A stretch of 64,000 nt of DNA from Firmicutes bacterium AF25-13AC (GCA_003478935.1 QUFP01000002.1:104368-168367), one strand, 5' to 3'. Numbered from the stretch's first letter, positions 18,706 through 27,637 are shown. The notes: generated by a model not told the origin, from the letters alone. Translations and numbers: made by a program.

Positions 18706-20730
18706 ATGTCTGTTTTATTTCCAAAAATCCCAGCTCTCCTGCACGGAGGCGACTACAATCCAGACCAGTGGCTGGATCGTCCTGATATCCTTGAGGAGGA
18801 TATTAAAATGATGAAAAAGGCAGGAGTAAACACGGCAACAGTCGGTGTATTTTCCTGGTCTGCACTTGAGCCGCAGGAAGGAAACTTCCAGTTTGGATGG
18901 CTTCATGATATCATGGATAAATTATATGAAAATGGTATTTATACTGTTTTGGCAACGCCGACAGGAGCCAGACCGGCATGGATGGATGAAAAATATCCGT
19001 CCGTTCTTCGCGTCGAGAAAGATGGACGCAGAAATCATCACAGCGGCAGACACAATCACTGCATGAGTTCTTTAGAATACCGTTCACTTGTTGAGAAGAT
19101 GGATACAAAGCTTGCGCAGGAATTTGGAAATCATCCAGGACTCATTTTATGGCATATTTCAAATGAGTTTGGAGGAGAGTGCTATTGTGAAAACTGTAAA
19201 AAGCGGTTTCAGGAATATTTAAGAGAGAAGTATCACAATAACATTGAAGAACTGAATAAGCAGTGGTGGACCTCCTTCTGGAGCCGCCGTTTTGACTCTT
19301 TTGAGCAGATAGAGCCGCCGTATGACAATGGAGAGCATTCTATTCTGGGATTAAATTTGGATTGGAAGCGTTTTAACTCCTGGAATATGAAAGATTACCT
19401 TGCATTTGAGCGCAGAATTTTAAAGAAGTATACGCCTCAGGTTCCAGCAACAGCAAACTTTATGAAGCTGTTTGAGCAGTTAGATTATGTGGATCTGGCA
19501 AAGGAGATTGATATTATTTCGTGGGATGGTTATCCGAGCTGGAATAATGATTATGAGACACCGGCAGATACTGCGGCAGAGCTTAGCTTTGATCATACAG
19601 TTATGAGAAGCTTAAAGAAGGATAAGCCATTTATGCTTATGGAGAGCACACCAAGTCTTGTTAACTGGCATTCATTTAATAAATTAAAGCGTCCGGGCAT
19701 CCTTCGCGCAAGCAGCATTCAGACAATTGGCTGTGGAAGCGATACAGTTCAGTATTTCCAGTGGAGAAAAGGTCGCGGTGCAGCGGAACAGTTCCATGGC
19801 GCTGTTGTAGATCATCTTGGAAGAGATGACACAAGAGTATTCAAAGAAGTATCAGAGGTTGGAGAAATTTTAAAGAAGTTGGCACCAGTTACAGGTTCAA
19901 AGGTAACGTCAAAGGCTGCTGTTCTTTTTGATTGGAGCAACCGCTGGGCGATTAAGGACATGCAGGGCATGGCGCGTGATACTAAAAATTATGAGAAGGA
20001 AGTACGCAAATTTTACAATATTCATTTAAAGAAGGGCATCAATGCAGATATAGTATTCCCACTTGAGGATTTGTCTTCATACAGTCTTGTTGTACTGCCA
20101 ATGTATTATGCTGTATCCAAGGAGGCTGGTGAATGGTTAAAGGAATATGTAAAAAATGGTGGAACAGTAGTGGCAACATATCTGACTGCATATGTAAATG
20201 AAAATACGCTGGCATACTTAGGCGGCTTTCCGGGCGCAGGTCTTGGAGAGGTCTTTGGTCTGTATGCTGAAGAGCTTGACACATTATATCCAACGGATTC
20301 AAATTCAGTTTTGATGAAGGATGGAAACAAGGCTTTAGTAAAGGATTACTGTGAGTTGATTAAGCTTACAGGGGCAGAAGTTCTTGGTACATACGAGAGC
20401 GATTTCTATGCAGGTATGCCGGCAGTAACTGTACACTCCTATGGAAAGGGAAAGGCATATTATATTGGAACAAGAATGGAAGAGACGGATCTGATTAAAT
20501 TCTTTACACCAATCTGGTCAGAATGCGGTATTAAGGAAAAAGAGCTTCCAGAGGGAGTAGAGTATCTGACACGTACAGCAGAAGATGGCAGCACCTTTGA
20601 TTTCTATGTCAACTATAACGCAACGCCGGCAACTGTTCAGTTGGCAAAAAATGGAACTAATCTTTTAAACGGCGAGGCAGTAAGCGGCAAGGTTGAGATC
20701 TTACCATTTAATGCAGTTGTTGTAAAGTAA
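18706..20730 (+). CDS. Beta-galactosidase, glycoside hydrolase family 42
   Basis: A 674-residue cytoplasmic GH42 enzyme that releases terminal beta-galactose from small galactosides. The TIM-barrel domain carries the acid/base Glu in ISNEFGGEC (about residue 154) and the nucleophile Glu in LMESTPS (about 312). A cysteine cluster GECYCENC matches the zinc-binding loop of many GH42 members. The trimerisation domain (about 390-600) and a small C-terminal beta domain follow. No signal peptide is present. GAAAGGAAAAAG precedes the ATG. No transporter or regulator gene for galactosides is adjacent, so its import partner is not visible here. The family is certain; natural substrate could be plant- or host-derived galactosides. 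Confidence 0.92.
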   Translation: MSVLFPKIPALLHGGDYNPDQWLDRPDILEEDIKMMKKAGVNTATVGVFSWSALEPQEGNFQFGWLHDIMDKLYENGIYTVLATPTGARPAWMDEKYPSVLRVEKDGRRNHHSGRHNHCMSSLEYRSLVEKMDTKLAQEFGNHPGLILWHISNEFGGECYCENCKKRFQEYLREKYHNNIEELNKQWWTSFWSRRFDSFEQIEPPYDNGEHSILGLNLDWKRFNSWNMKDYLAFERRILKKYTPQVPATANFMKLFEQLDYVDLAKEIDIISWDGYPSWNNDYETPADTAAELSFDHTVMRSLKKDKPFMLMESTPSLVNWHSFNKLKRPGILRASSIQTIGCGSDTVQYFQWRKGRGAAEQFHGAVVDHLGRDDTRVFKEVSEVGEILKKLAPVTGSKVTSKAAVLFDWSNRWAIKDMQGMARDTKNYEKEVRKFYNIHLKKGINADIVFPLEDLSSYSLVVLPMYYAVSKEAGEWLKEYVKNGGTVVATYLTAYVNENTLAYLGGFPGAGLGEVFGLYAEELDTLYPTDSNSVLMKDGNKALVKDYCELIKLTGAEVLGTYESDFYAGMPAVTVHSYGKGKAYYIGTRMEETDLIKFFTPIWSECGIKEKELPEGVEYLTRTAEDGSTFDFYVNYNATPATVQLAKNGTNLLNGEAVSGKVEILPFNAVVVK

Positions 20731-20749
20731 GCAATTGTGAGGTTTTGAG

Positions 20750-20977
20750 ATGAGAAAAGAATTGTTTCATATGGAGCGCGATGTCTTAAATATAGGAGAT
20801 AGTGTGACGATCATTGAGGGACAGCTTCCATTTTCGTATTACTATACAATTGTTCCGGCGTTGGCTATGTCCAAAAATTATAAGAATGCGGAGCGCATTA
20901 AGAGCCGTGAGGGCAAAGTTGTTTCAAAGGAACGAAAGGGCAGTACGTTTGAAATCTATGTTGAGTTCGAAAACTGA
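20750..20977 (+). CDS. Small conserved-looking hypothetical protein
   Basis: A 75-residue protein, 19 bases after the beta-galactosidase gene and probably on the same transcript. I do not recognise the family. It is a mixed charged and beta-prone sequence with no membrane segment or signal, containing IGDSVTIIEG near residue 16 and ending REGKVVSKERKGSTFEIYVEF, which resembles the closing strands of a small beta-barrel. A weak GAGG lies before the ATG; an alternative ATG is ten codons in. Composition and codon use match neighbouring genes. It is likely real but no function can be given. Confidence 0.6.
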   Translation: MRKELFHMERDVLNIGDSVTIIEGQLPFSYYYTIVPALAMSKNYKNAERIKSREGKVVSKERKGSTFEIYVEFEN

Positions 20978-21056
20978 TTATTTTGTAGGAATTGAACGGT
21001 GCACATAAATAAAGAGCACAAAAATTTTGCAATTATGCAGAAATTTGTTTTAGGAC

Positions 21057-21085
21057 TTGAAAAAATAATTTATCCATGGTACTAT
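21057..21085 (+). promoter_or_regulatory. Promoter for carAB
   Basis: TTGAAA (21057-21062) and TACTAT (21080-21085) are 17 bases apart. Transcription from here would give a leader of about 100 bases carrying the attenuator at 21105-21172. Confidence 0.65.
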
Positions 21086-21104
21086 ATTTTAGATAACAAC
21101 AAAA

Positions 21105-21172
21105 TTCAAGGCGAGGTACCGCCTGGATAGAGAATTGCGGACGGTGCACGTATGTGTACCGTCTTTATTTTT
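21105..21172 (+). promoter_or_regulatory. Candidate transcription attenuator upstream of carA
   Basis: A strong intrinsic terminator (GACGGTGCAC / GTGTACCGTC, GTAT loop, then TTTATTTTT to 21172) lies between the carAB promoter and carA. Just before it a smaller hairpin, AGGCG-AGGTAC-CGCCT, sits inside a weak outer stem AATTC/GAATT. Its loop (GGTAC) can pair with GTACC of the terminator arm, giving a possible switch. No PyrR-type binding loop consensus or T-box was found, so the ligand is unknown. Confidence 0.65.
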
Positions 21173-21194
21173 GGCGAAAGGGCATGGTGAACCA

Positions 21195-22274
21195 ATGAAG
21201 GCATTTCTAATTTTAGAGGATGGACATGTATTTACAGGTACAGCGATTGGCGCAGATAAAGAAATCATCAGTGAGATTGTTTTTAATACTTCAATGACAG
21301 GCTACCTAGAGGTACTTACAGATCCTTCTTATGCGGGTCAGGCTGTTGTAATGACTTATCCGCTGATCGGTAATTATGGAATCTGTTATGAGGATATGGA
21401 GTCAAAGCGTCCGTGGCCGGATGGCTATATTGTACGTGAGTTGTCCCGTATGCCAAGCAACTTCAGAAGTCAGGGAACTATTCAGGAGTTTCTTGAGAAA
21501 AATGAAATTCCAGGAATCTGTGGAATTGATACTAGAGCATTGACACAGCTTTTGCGTGAGAAGGGAACCATGAATGGTATGATTACACGCAGAGAGGATT
21601 TTGACTTGGAGGAGATCCTTCCAAAGCTTAAGGCATATTCCCCGACTGGCGTAGTAATGGCAACTACATGTAAGGAAAGAGAAGTATTGCCGGGAGATGG
21701 CTACAAGGTAGCACTTCTTGATCTTGGTGCAAAGAAAAATATTGGCGACTCACTGCATAAGAGAGGTTGTGAAGTTAACATTTATCCTGCTGACACAAAA
21801 GCAGAGGATATTCTTGCAGCAAATCCTGATGGCATTATGCTTTCAAACGGTCCTGGAGACCCGAAGGAGTGTACAGAGATCATTAAGGAGATCAAAAAGC
21901 TGTATGATTCTAACGTTCCGATTTTTGCAATCTGCCTTGGCCATCAGCTGATGGCACTGGCAAATGGTCTTGATACACATAAGATGAAATATGGTCATCG
22001 CGGCGGCAATCATCCGGTAAAGGATTTAAAGACAGGAAGAGTTTATATTACCTCTCAAAATCATGGCTATGTTGTAGATACCGACAAGCTTGATCCAAAG
22101 GTTGCTGTGCCGGCATTTGTAAATGTAAACGATGGAACAAATGAAGGTCTTTCTTATACAGGAAAGAACATTTTTACAGTTCAGTATCATCCAGAGGCTT
22201 GCCCGGGACCGCAGGACAGTGCGTACCTGTTTGACAGGTTTTTGGATATGATGGCAGCAGGAAAAAATAAATAA
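21195..22274 (+). CDS. carA: Carbamoyl-phosphate synthase small (glutaminase) subunit
   Basis: The class I glutamine amidotransferase subunit, which hydrolyses glutamine and channels ammonia to CarB for carbamoyl phosphate used in pyrimidine and arginine synthesis. The 359-residue protein has the N-terminal CPSase_sm domain (FLILEDG, FNTSMTGYLEVLTDPSYAGQ) and the amidotransferase domain with the nucleophile Cys in FAICLGHQ (about 247) and His/Glu in VQYHPEACPGP. The frame is open upstream to 21135, but that stretch is the terminator hairpin, and the family start MKAFLILEDG is at 21195. carB follows after 24 bases. Expression is likely set by the upstream attenuator. Confidence 0.95.
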   Translation: MKAFLILEDGHVFTGTAIGADKEIISEIVFNTSMTGYLEVLTDPSYAGQAVVMTYPLIGNYGICYEDMESKRPWPDGYIVRELSRMPSNFRSQGTIQEFLEKNEIPGICGIDTRALTQLLREKGTMNGMITRREDFDLEEILPKLKAYSPTGVVMATTCKEREVLPGDGYKVALLDLGAKKNIGDSLHKRGCEVNIYPADTKAEDILAANPDGIMLSNGPGDPKECTEIIKEIKKLYDSNVPIFAICLGHQLMALANGLDTHKMKYGHRGGNHPVKDLKTGRVYITSQNHGYVVDTDKLDPKVAVPAFVNVNDGTNEGLSYTGKNIFTVQYHPEACPGPQDSAYLFDRFLDMMAAGKNK

Positions 22275-22298
22275 TAGACGACAGGAGGAAACACAGCA

Positions 22299-25200
22299 AT
22301 GCCAAAGGATAGCAGTATAAAGAAGGTTCTTGTAATTGGTTCGGGTCCGATTGTCATCGGCCAGGCAGCAGAGTTTGACTATGCAGGTACACAGGCCTGC
22401 CGTTCATTAAAGGAGGAGGGTGTATCAGTTGTTCTTGTAAACTCTAATCCAGCGACGATTATGACAGATAAAAGAATTGCTGATCATGTCTATATCGAGC
22501 CGTTAACAGCAGAGGTGTTAGAGCAGATTATCGAAAAAGAGCGTCCTGACAGTGTTCTTCCGACACTGGGAGGTCAGGCTGGTCTAAATCTTGGTATGGA
22601 GCTTGCAGAGAAAGGTATTCTTGAAAAATATGGATGCCGTTTGATTGGTACTACACCAGAGACGATCAGAAAGGCAGAGGATCGTCAGGAATTTAAGGAT
22701 ACAATGGAAAAGATTGGAGAGCCTTGTGCAGCATCTAAGGTTGTTCACAACATTCCAGATGGTCTTGAATTTGCAGAACAGATCGGTTATCCAGTTGTTC
22801 TTCGTCCTGCCTACACACTTGGAGGAAGCGGCGGCGGAATCGCATATGACAAAGAGCAGATGGAGGAAATTTTAGGAAATGGTCTTCGTCTTTCCCGTGT
22901 AGGTGAGGTTTTGGTTGAGCGCTGTATCGCAGGATGGAAAGAGATTGAGTACGAGGTAATGCGTGATGGTGCAGGAAATGTAATTACAGTCTGCAACATG
23001 GAAAACATTGACCCTGTTGGTGTTCATACAGGAGATAGTATAGTTGTTGCACCGTCTCAGACGCTTGGTGATAAGGAATATCAGATGCTTCGTACCTCAG
23101 CGTTAAATATCATCAGTGAGTTAAAGATTACTGGAGGATGTAACGTTCAGTACGCATTAAAGCCAGACAGCTTTGAGTATTGTGTTATTGAGGTAAACCC
23201 GCGTGTAAGCCGTTCCTCTGCACTGGCATCAAAGGCAACAGGTTATCCGATTGCAAAGGTTGCAGCAAAGATTGCACTTGGCTACACTCTTGATGAGATT
23301 CCGAATGCCATCACAAAGAAAACCTTCGCAAGTTTCGAGCCAATGTTAGACTACTGCGTTGTCAAGATTCCGAGACTGCCATTTGATAAGTTTATCAGTG
23401 CATCAAGAAAGCTGACAACACAGATGAAGGCAACAGGAGAAGTTATGGCAATCTGTGATAACTTCGAGGGTGGTCTTATGAAGGCACTTCGTTCTCTTGA
23501 GCAGCATGTTGACAGCCTTGTAACAGATGAGTACAGCAAGCTGACGGCAGATGAGTTTGAGGAGCAGATGAGTATTGTCGATGACCGCAGAATCTTCCGC
23601 ATTGCAGAGGCAATCCGCAGAGGCTACAGCTATGAAAAGATCCATCAGATCACAATGATTGATCCGTGGTTTATTGACAAGATTGCTATTCTTGTAGAGA
23701 TGGAGACACGTCTGAAAACAGAAGAACTTACTCCTGATCTGTTAAAGGAAGCAAAGCGTATTGAATTCCCGGATAAGTTAATCGCATCCTTAAGCGGCAA
23801 GACTGAGGATCAGGTAAAGAAGATGCGCTATGACAATGGCATCACAGCAGCCTTTAAGATGGTTGATACATGTGCAGCAGAGTTTGCAGCAACTACACCA
23901 TATTATTATTCTGTTTTTGGAAGCGAGAATGAGGCGAAAAAGACAGAGGGAAGAAAGAAGGTTCTTGTTCTTGGTTCTGGACCTATCCGTATCGGACAGG
24001 GTATTGAGTTTGACTTCTGTTCTGTTCATTGTACGTGGGCATTTGCAAAGGAAGGCTATGAGACTGTTATCATCAATAATAACCCTGAAACAGTTTCAAC
24101 CGATTTCGATATTGCAGATAAGCTGTATTTTGAGCCACTGACACCAGAAGATGTGGAGAGTATTGTAAATCTGGAGCATCCAGACGGCGCTGTTGTTCAG
24201 TTTGGCGGTCAGACAGCAATTAAGCTGACTGAGGCCTTAATGAAGATGGGAGTTCCGATTCTTGGAACGAGCGCAAAAGACGTTGATGCGGCAGAGGATC
24301 GTGAGCTGTTTGATCAGATTCTTCGCGAGACAAAGATTCCGCGCGCATCAGGCGGCACTGTATTTACAGTAGAAGAGGCATTAAAGGTTGCGCATGAGCT
24401 TGGTTATCCAGTTCTTGTTCGTCCGTCATACGTTCTTGGCGGTCAGGGTATGCAGATTGCAATCAACGATGAGGATATTACGCAGTATATTGGTATTATC
24501 AATCGTTATGCACAAGAGCATCCGATTCTTGTAGATAAATATCTGATGGGTAAGGAGCTTGAGGTTGATGCTGTATGTGATGGACAGGATATTTTGATTC
24601 CTGGTATCATGGAGCACATTGAGCGTGCAGGTATCCACTCTGGTGATAGTATTTCTGTTTATCCGGCAAAGAGCATAAGTCAGAAGACAAAAGAAACTAT
24701 CGTTGAGTATACAAAGCGTCTGGCAAGAGCGCTTCATGTAAGAGGTCTGATTAATATTCAGTTTATCGAGTATCAGGGAGCTGTTTATGTAATCGAGGTT
24801 AATCCGCGTTCTTCACGTACCGTACCGTATATCAGTAAGGTAACAGGAATCCCGATTGTTGATCTGGCAACACAGGTCATCATTGGAAATACAATTCGTG
24901 GTCTTGGTTATGAGCCAGGTCTGCAAAAGGAAGCAGATTATTATGCAATTAAGATGCCGGTATTCTCCTTTGAGAAGCTGCGCGGAGCTGATATTGCACT
25001 TGGACCAGAGATGAAGTCAACAGGTGAGTGTCTTGGAATCGGCAAGACCTTTAACGAGGCACTTTATAAGGCTTTCCTTGGTGCAGGCTTCCATCTTCCA
25101 AAGTATAAGAAGATGATTATTACAGTTCGCGATGATGATAAGGAAGAAATCGTAGATATTGCAAGACGTTTCAAGGCAATTGGCTACGAGATCTATGCGA

Positions 25201-25493
25201 CAAAGGGAACAGGAGCAGCACTTCGTGCAAAGGGAGTGGATACACTTTATATAAGCAAGCTGGAGCAGGATTCACCGAATCTTCTTGATTTGATTCTTGG
25301 CCATCAGATTGATCTTGTCATTGATACACCAACACAGGGCGCAGAGCACAGCCATGATGGTTTTATTATCCGTAGAAATGCAATCGAGACAGGTGTAAAT
25401 GTACTGACAGCAATCGATACAGCAAAGGCATTGATTACTAGTCTTGAGAATAGAGAAGAGCAGCTGACACTGATCGATATCGCAACCATTTGA
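22299..25493 (+). CDS. carB: Carbamoyl-phosphate synthase large subunit
   Basis: The 1064-residue synthetase subunit, which makes carbamoyl phosphate from bicarbonate, ammonia and two ATP. Both halves are present: the N-terminal ATP-grasp half (KKVLVIGSGPIVIGQAAEFD, residues 1-400), the oligomerisation region (400-550), the C-terminal ATP-grasp half (VLVLGSGPIRIGQGIEFD, about 550-930) and the MGS-like allosteric domain (about 930-1064). Length is normal for the family. GGAGGA lies just upstream of the ATG and carA precedes it, so the two are one operon. The stop codon is followed immediately by a structured repeat flanked by a 14-base direct repeat. Confidence 0.97.
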   Translation: MPKDSSIKKVLVIGSGPIVIGQAAEFDYAGTQACRSLKEEGVSVVLVNSNPATIMTDKRIADHVYIEPLTAEVLEQIIEKERPDSVLPTLGGQAGLNLGMELAEKGILEKYGCRLIGTTPETIRKAEDRQEFKDTMEKIGEPCAASKVVHNIPDGLEFAEQIGYPVVLRPAYTLGGSGGGIAYDKEQMEEILGNGLRLSRVGEVLVERCIAGWKEIEYEVMRDGAGNVITVCNMENIDPVGVHTGDSIVVAPSQTLGDKEYQMLRTSALNIISELKITGGCNVQYALKPDSFEYCVIEVNPRVSRSSALASKATGYPIAKVAAKIALGYTLDEIPNAITKKTFASFEPMLDYCVVKIPRLPFDKFISASRKLTTQMKATGEVMAICDNFEGGLMKALRSLEQHVDSLVTDEYSKLTADEFEEQMSIVDDRRIFRIAEAIRRGYSYEKIHQITMIDPWFIDKIAILVEMETRLKTEELTPDLLKEAKRIEFPDKLIASLSGKTEDQVKKMRYDNGITAAFKMVDTCAAEFAATTPYYYSVFGSENEAKKTEGRKKVLVLGSGPIRIGQGIEFDFCSVHCTWAFAKEGYETVIINNNPETVSTDFDIADKLYFEPLTPEDVESIVNLEHPDGAVVQFGGQTAIKLTEALMKMGVPILGTSAKDVDAAEDRELFDQILRETKIPRASGGTVFTVEEALKVAHELGYPVLVRPSYVLGGQGMQIAINDEDITQYIGIINRYAQEHPILVDKYLMGKELEVDAVCDGQDILIPGIMEHIERAGIHSGDSISVYPAKSISQKTKETIVEYTKRLARALHVRGLINIQFIEYQGAVYVIEVNPRSSRTVPYISKVTGIPIVDLATQVIIGNTIRGLGYEPGLQKEADYYAIKMPVFSFEKLRGADIALGPEMKSTGECLGIGKTFNEALYKAFLGAGFHLPKYKKMIITVRDDDKEEIVDIARRFKAIGYEIYATKGTGAALRAKGVDTLYISKLEQDSPNLLDLILGHQIDLVIDTPTQGAEHSHDGFIIRRNAIETGVNVLTAIDTAKALITSLENREEQLTLIDIATI

Positions 25494-25494
25494 G

Positions 25495-25651
25495 ACACCA
25501 GGGGACAAAAGCCAAATCATGAGGATGCAGCGATTTCCAAAGGAAATCAGCGAATCCGAATGATTTGCAGAATTGCGAGAGATGCGAAGCAGCGGAGCAA
25601 TTCGTAGGGTGTCGAAAAAGTAAACAGCAAGAAAACAACACCAGGGGACAA
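25495..25651 (+). repeat. Two-hairpin repeat copy R1 flanked by a 14-bp direct repeat
   Basis: The two-hairpin module at 25513-25608 (outer AAATCAT/ATGATTT, inner GATTTCC/GGAAATC, then GAATTGC/GCAATTC) sits between identical copies of ACACCAGGGGACAA at 25495-25508 and 25638-25651. The second copy is part of the carB terminator, so the module looks inserted at that site. Confidence 0.75.
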
Positions 25652-25670
25652 TAGAAATATTGTCCCCTTA
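25643..25670 (+). terminator. Terminator-like hairpin after carB
   Basis: GGGGACAATA pairs with TATTGTCCCC across a GAAA tetraloop and is followed by TTATGCGTTTT. It stands 150 bases beyond the carB stop because of the intervening repeat. Confidence 0.75.
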
Positions 25671-25694
25671 TGCGTTTTGAAAGGAGAAAATTTA

Positions 25695-26681
25695 ATGCTT
25701 AGACAAACAATAGCAGAGCTTATCGTACTATTTTTTTGCTATTCTGTCGCCGGATGGTGCATGGAAGTGATATTAAAGTATATACAGTTTCACCGTTTTA
25801 TTAACCGTGGATTTTTAATTGGTCCATATTGTCCGATTTATGGCTCAGGTGCCGTTGTTGTAACAGTTTTAGTTGGTGGACTGATCGGAAATGCAAGCTA
25901 TATTGTGACGTTTTTGGCGTCTTTTGTACTCTGCGGAGTCCTAGAATATTTTGTCAGCTGGTACATGGAAAAAATGTTCCATGCGCGCTGGTGGGATTAC
26001 AGCCAAAAGCCAATGAATCTGCATGGCCGTATTTGGATTGGAAACTTGGTATTATTTGGAATTGGAGGTGTGGCAATTGTAAAGCTGATTGATCCAGTTT
26101 TGATGAAATGGATTCATGCCATTCCGCAGTGGATTCTTTATACGCTGTCAGGTGCAATTGTTATGCTGATGATCTGGGATAATATTGTATCACATATTGC
26201 ATTTAATCTTGTTAAAAAGGAAATTGATGGCGTAGAAGCAGATAATTCTGAGGAAGTCAGCACAAAGGTGCGCCAGCTTCTTCGTGAGGATCCGGTACTG
26301 CTTCGCCGTATCGGAGAGGCATATCCGAACTTAGAAATCAATTCTAAGAAATTTGCAGAGAAGCTAAAGGCACAGGCAGAGGCTGTACAGGAGAGTGTAG
26401 AAGAGAAGAAGCAGGCAGTGGCGGATGCTGTAGCAGAGGGAAAATTGGCGGCAGAAGCGGCAGCAGAAGAACGGAGACTGGCAGCAGAGGAGCGAAAACA
26501 GCTAGTGCAGGAGGCCGTTGAAGAGAAAAAAATAGCCTTTGAGGAGAAAAAACAGGCAGTAGCTCTTGCTGTGTCAAAAGCACAGCAAAAGCGGCAGTCA
26601 GAAGAGGCTTTTCGTGCTCGCATGAAAAAAGCAGATCAGAAAAAACGGGAAGAAAAAATAAGAAAAGGAAATAAAAAATGA
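25695..26681 (+). CDS. PF06541-type membrane protein with long C-terminal coiled coil
   Basis: A 328-residue protein combining about six membrane segments in its first 180 residues (family called putative ABC transporter permease / PF06541, function unproven) with a soluble tail. The membrane part shows the family pattern SVAGWCMEV, FINRGFLIGPYCPIYG, LEYFVSWYMEKMF, RWWDYS. The tail from about residue 220 is an Ala/Glu/Lys-rich coiled coil with repeated EEKKQAV and EERR blocks, ending strongly basic. AAGGAG at 25681-25686 fixes the ATG at 25695; the TTG at 25677 is rejected. Its stop overlaps the start of the CPBP protein gene, showing coupling. The coiled coil could tether a cytoplasmic partner; that is inference. 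Confidence 0.8.
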   Translation: MLRQTIAELIVLFFCYSVAGWCMEVILKYIQFHRFINRGFLIGPYCPIYGSGAVVVTVLVGGLIGNASYIVTFLASFVLCGVLEYFVSWYMEKMFHARWWDYSQKPMNLHGRIWIGNLVLFGIGGVAIVKLIDPVLMKWIHAIPQWILYTLSGAIVMLMIWDNIVSHIAFNLVKKEIDGVEADNSEEVSTKVRQLLREDPVLLRRIGEAYPNLEINSKKFAEKLKAQAEAVQESVEEKKQAVADAVAEGKLAAEAAAEERRLAAEERKQLVQEAVEEKKIAFEEKKQAVALAVSKAQQKRQSEEAFRARMKKADQKKREEKIRKGNKK

Positions 26682-27409
26682 GATATCAACCATTGTCGAG
26701 GCGACTGATCAATTTGATCTATCCGCTCGTCATCTATATGGCTATAGGAATGGCAGTGCTAGGTCTTTATCCAAACGGCAGTCTGATGGCAAATCTGATT
26801 GAAAAAGTGTCCTGTATTATAATTATGGGAATTTTATTTTACAAAGATTCCAAACAGATTCGCTGGGAAGGCAAGAAGCTGTCACTTTATTCTGCAATCA
26901 TCATGATTATTATTGGAATATGTGCCTGTATTGGCGTTAATATGCTGTTTGAGTTAACTGGGTTAAAGACAATCAGAGAAGAAGATGCAAAAAACGTAGC
27001 AAAGGCACTTTATTCAGACAAGCTGTGGCTTCAGATACTTGTAGTTGGCATTGCAGCACCAGTGGCAGAGGAACTTTTATTTCGCGGTATCCTTTACAGA
27101 AGAATGCGTACGTGGCTTAGTGTGGGGCCGTCAGCCTTGGCAGCGCTTTTGATTTTCGCCGCAGTTCATGGCAATCTGCTTCAGGCACTGTACGCATTTA
27201 TTTTAGGAGCACTTCTTGTTTGGATATATGAACGGTTCGCAAAGCTTACAGCACCAATTATTTTGCATGTATCAGCCAACCTCATATCCATTCTTGTACA
27301 GCAAAGCACATGGCTTAGCAGCTATTTGCAGACATATGCAGTGGCTGCCTGCATCATTGGTTTTGCAGGAACAGCTGCAGGAGTTGTGTATATTACAATT
27401 CACGAATAA
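26678..27409 (+). CDS. CPBP-family intramembrane glutamic endopeptidase
   Basis: A 243-residue multi-pass membrane protein of the CAAX-protease and bacteriocin-processing family (Rce1/Abi). The catalytic motif EELLFRG with the following Arg/Arg is at about residues 131-140, and the second conserved block FAAVHGN holds the expected His, with a third hydrophobic block ending LHVSANL. Its ATG overlaps the stop of the preceding PF06541 gene (ATGA), so the two are cotranslated. In this family roles range from prenyl-protein-like cleavage to bacteriocin self-immunity. No bacteriocin gene is seen nearby, so the role here is open. Confidence 0.88.
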   Translation: MRYQPLSRRLINLIYPLVIYMAIGMAVLGLYPNGSLMANLIEKVSCIIIMGILFYKDSKQIRWEGKKLSLYSAIIMIIIGICACIGVNMLFELTGLKTIREEDAKNVAKALYSDKLWLQILVVGIAAPVAEELLFRGILYRRMRTWLSVGPSALAALLIFAAVHGNLLQALYAFILGALLVWIYERFAKLTAPIILHVSANLISILVQQSTWLSSYLQTYAVAACIIGFAGTAAGVVYITIHE

Positions 27410-27423
27410 GCAAATATTTACAG

Positions 27424-27560
27424 CAAAGCCCTAGGGTGAATGGATTTCACAAGCCGGGCACTTGGAGCAGGTCTTTCAAAGTAATGTATAATAAGAAAGA
27501 ACATAAAAGGAACCTGCGGAGTTTGGTCCGGCGACGAAACCATTACACCTGAGGGCTTTC
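27424..27560 (+). ncRNA. ssrS: 6S-RNA-like structured RNA
   Basis: About 137 bases fold into one long irregular hairpin. The closing stem AAAGCCCT/AGGGCTTT with GGTG/CACC and ATGG/CCAT leads to an asymmetric open bubble. An upper stem GCCGG/CCGGC and GCAGGT/ACCTGC follows, then an AT-rich apical part. The bubble edges, TTCACAAGCCGGGC on the 5' side and CCGGCGACGAAACC on the 3' side, resemble the conserved flanks of the 6S RNA bubble (compare GCAAGCGGGC and GCGGCGGCA in E. coli). 6S RNA binds sigma-A RNA polymerase in stationary phase. It is shorter than most 6S RNAs, and no clear promoter or U-rich end was fixed, so the call is moderate. Confidence 0.55.
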
Positions 27561-27608
27561 GTAATCTAGCTTTCGTGAACAGTAACTTTTGTATTTGACA
27601 AAAAGACC

Positions 27609-27637
27609 TTGCAGTAGCCTGAAAAATTGTATATAAT
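27609..27637 (+). promoter_or_regulatory. Promoter for the GT2 gene at 27708
   Basis: TTGCAG (27609-27614) and a perfect TATAAT (27632-27637) have a 17-base spacer. Its position rules out the upstream in-frame start codons of the following gene. Confidence 0.75.

Noticed and set aside
20997..21010. ACGGTGCACATA near 21000 repeats the carA terminator arm
   Set aside because: It lies upstream of the predicted promoter and so is not in the leader RNA; probably chance.
21110..21125. GAGGTACCGCC before carA resembles a T-box core
   Set aside because: It lacks the GTGG lead of a T-box and forms its own small hairpin; no stem I or specifier loop lies upstream.
26138..26623. Long minus-strand open frame opposite the coiled coil of the PF06541 gene
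   Set aside because: It is the complement of Ala/Glu/Lys codon repeats, Ser/Ala-rich without family features or RBS.
27595..27637. TTGACA at 27595 as the -35 of the TATAAT at 27632
   Set aside because: The spacing is 31 bases; TTGCAG at 27609 has the correct 17-base spacer.
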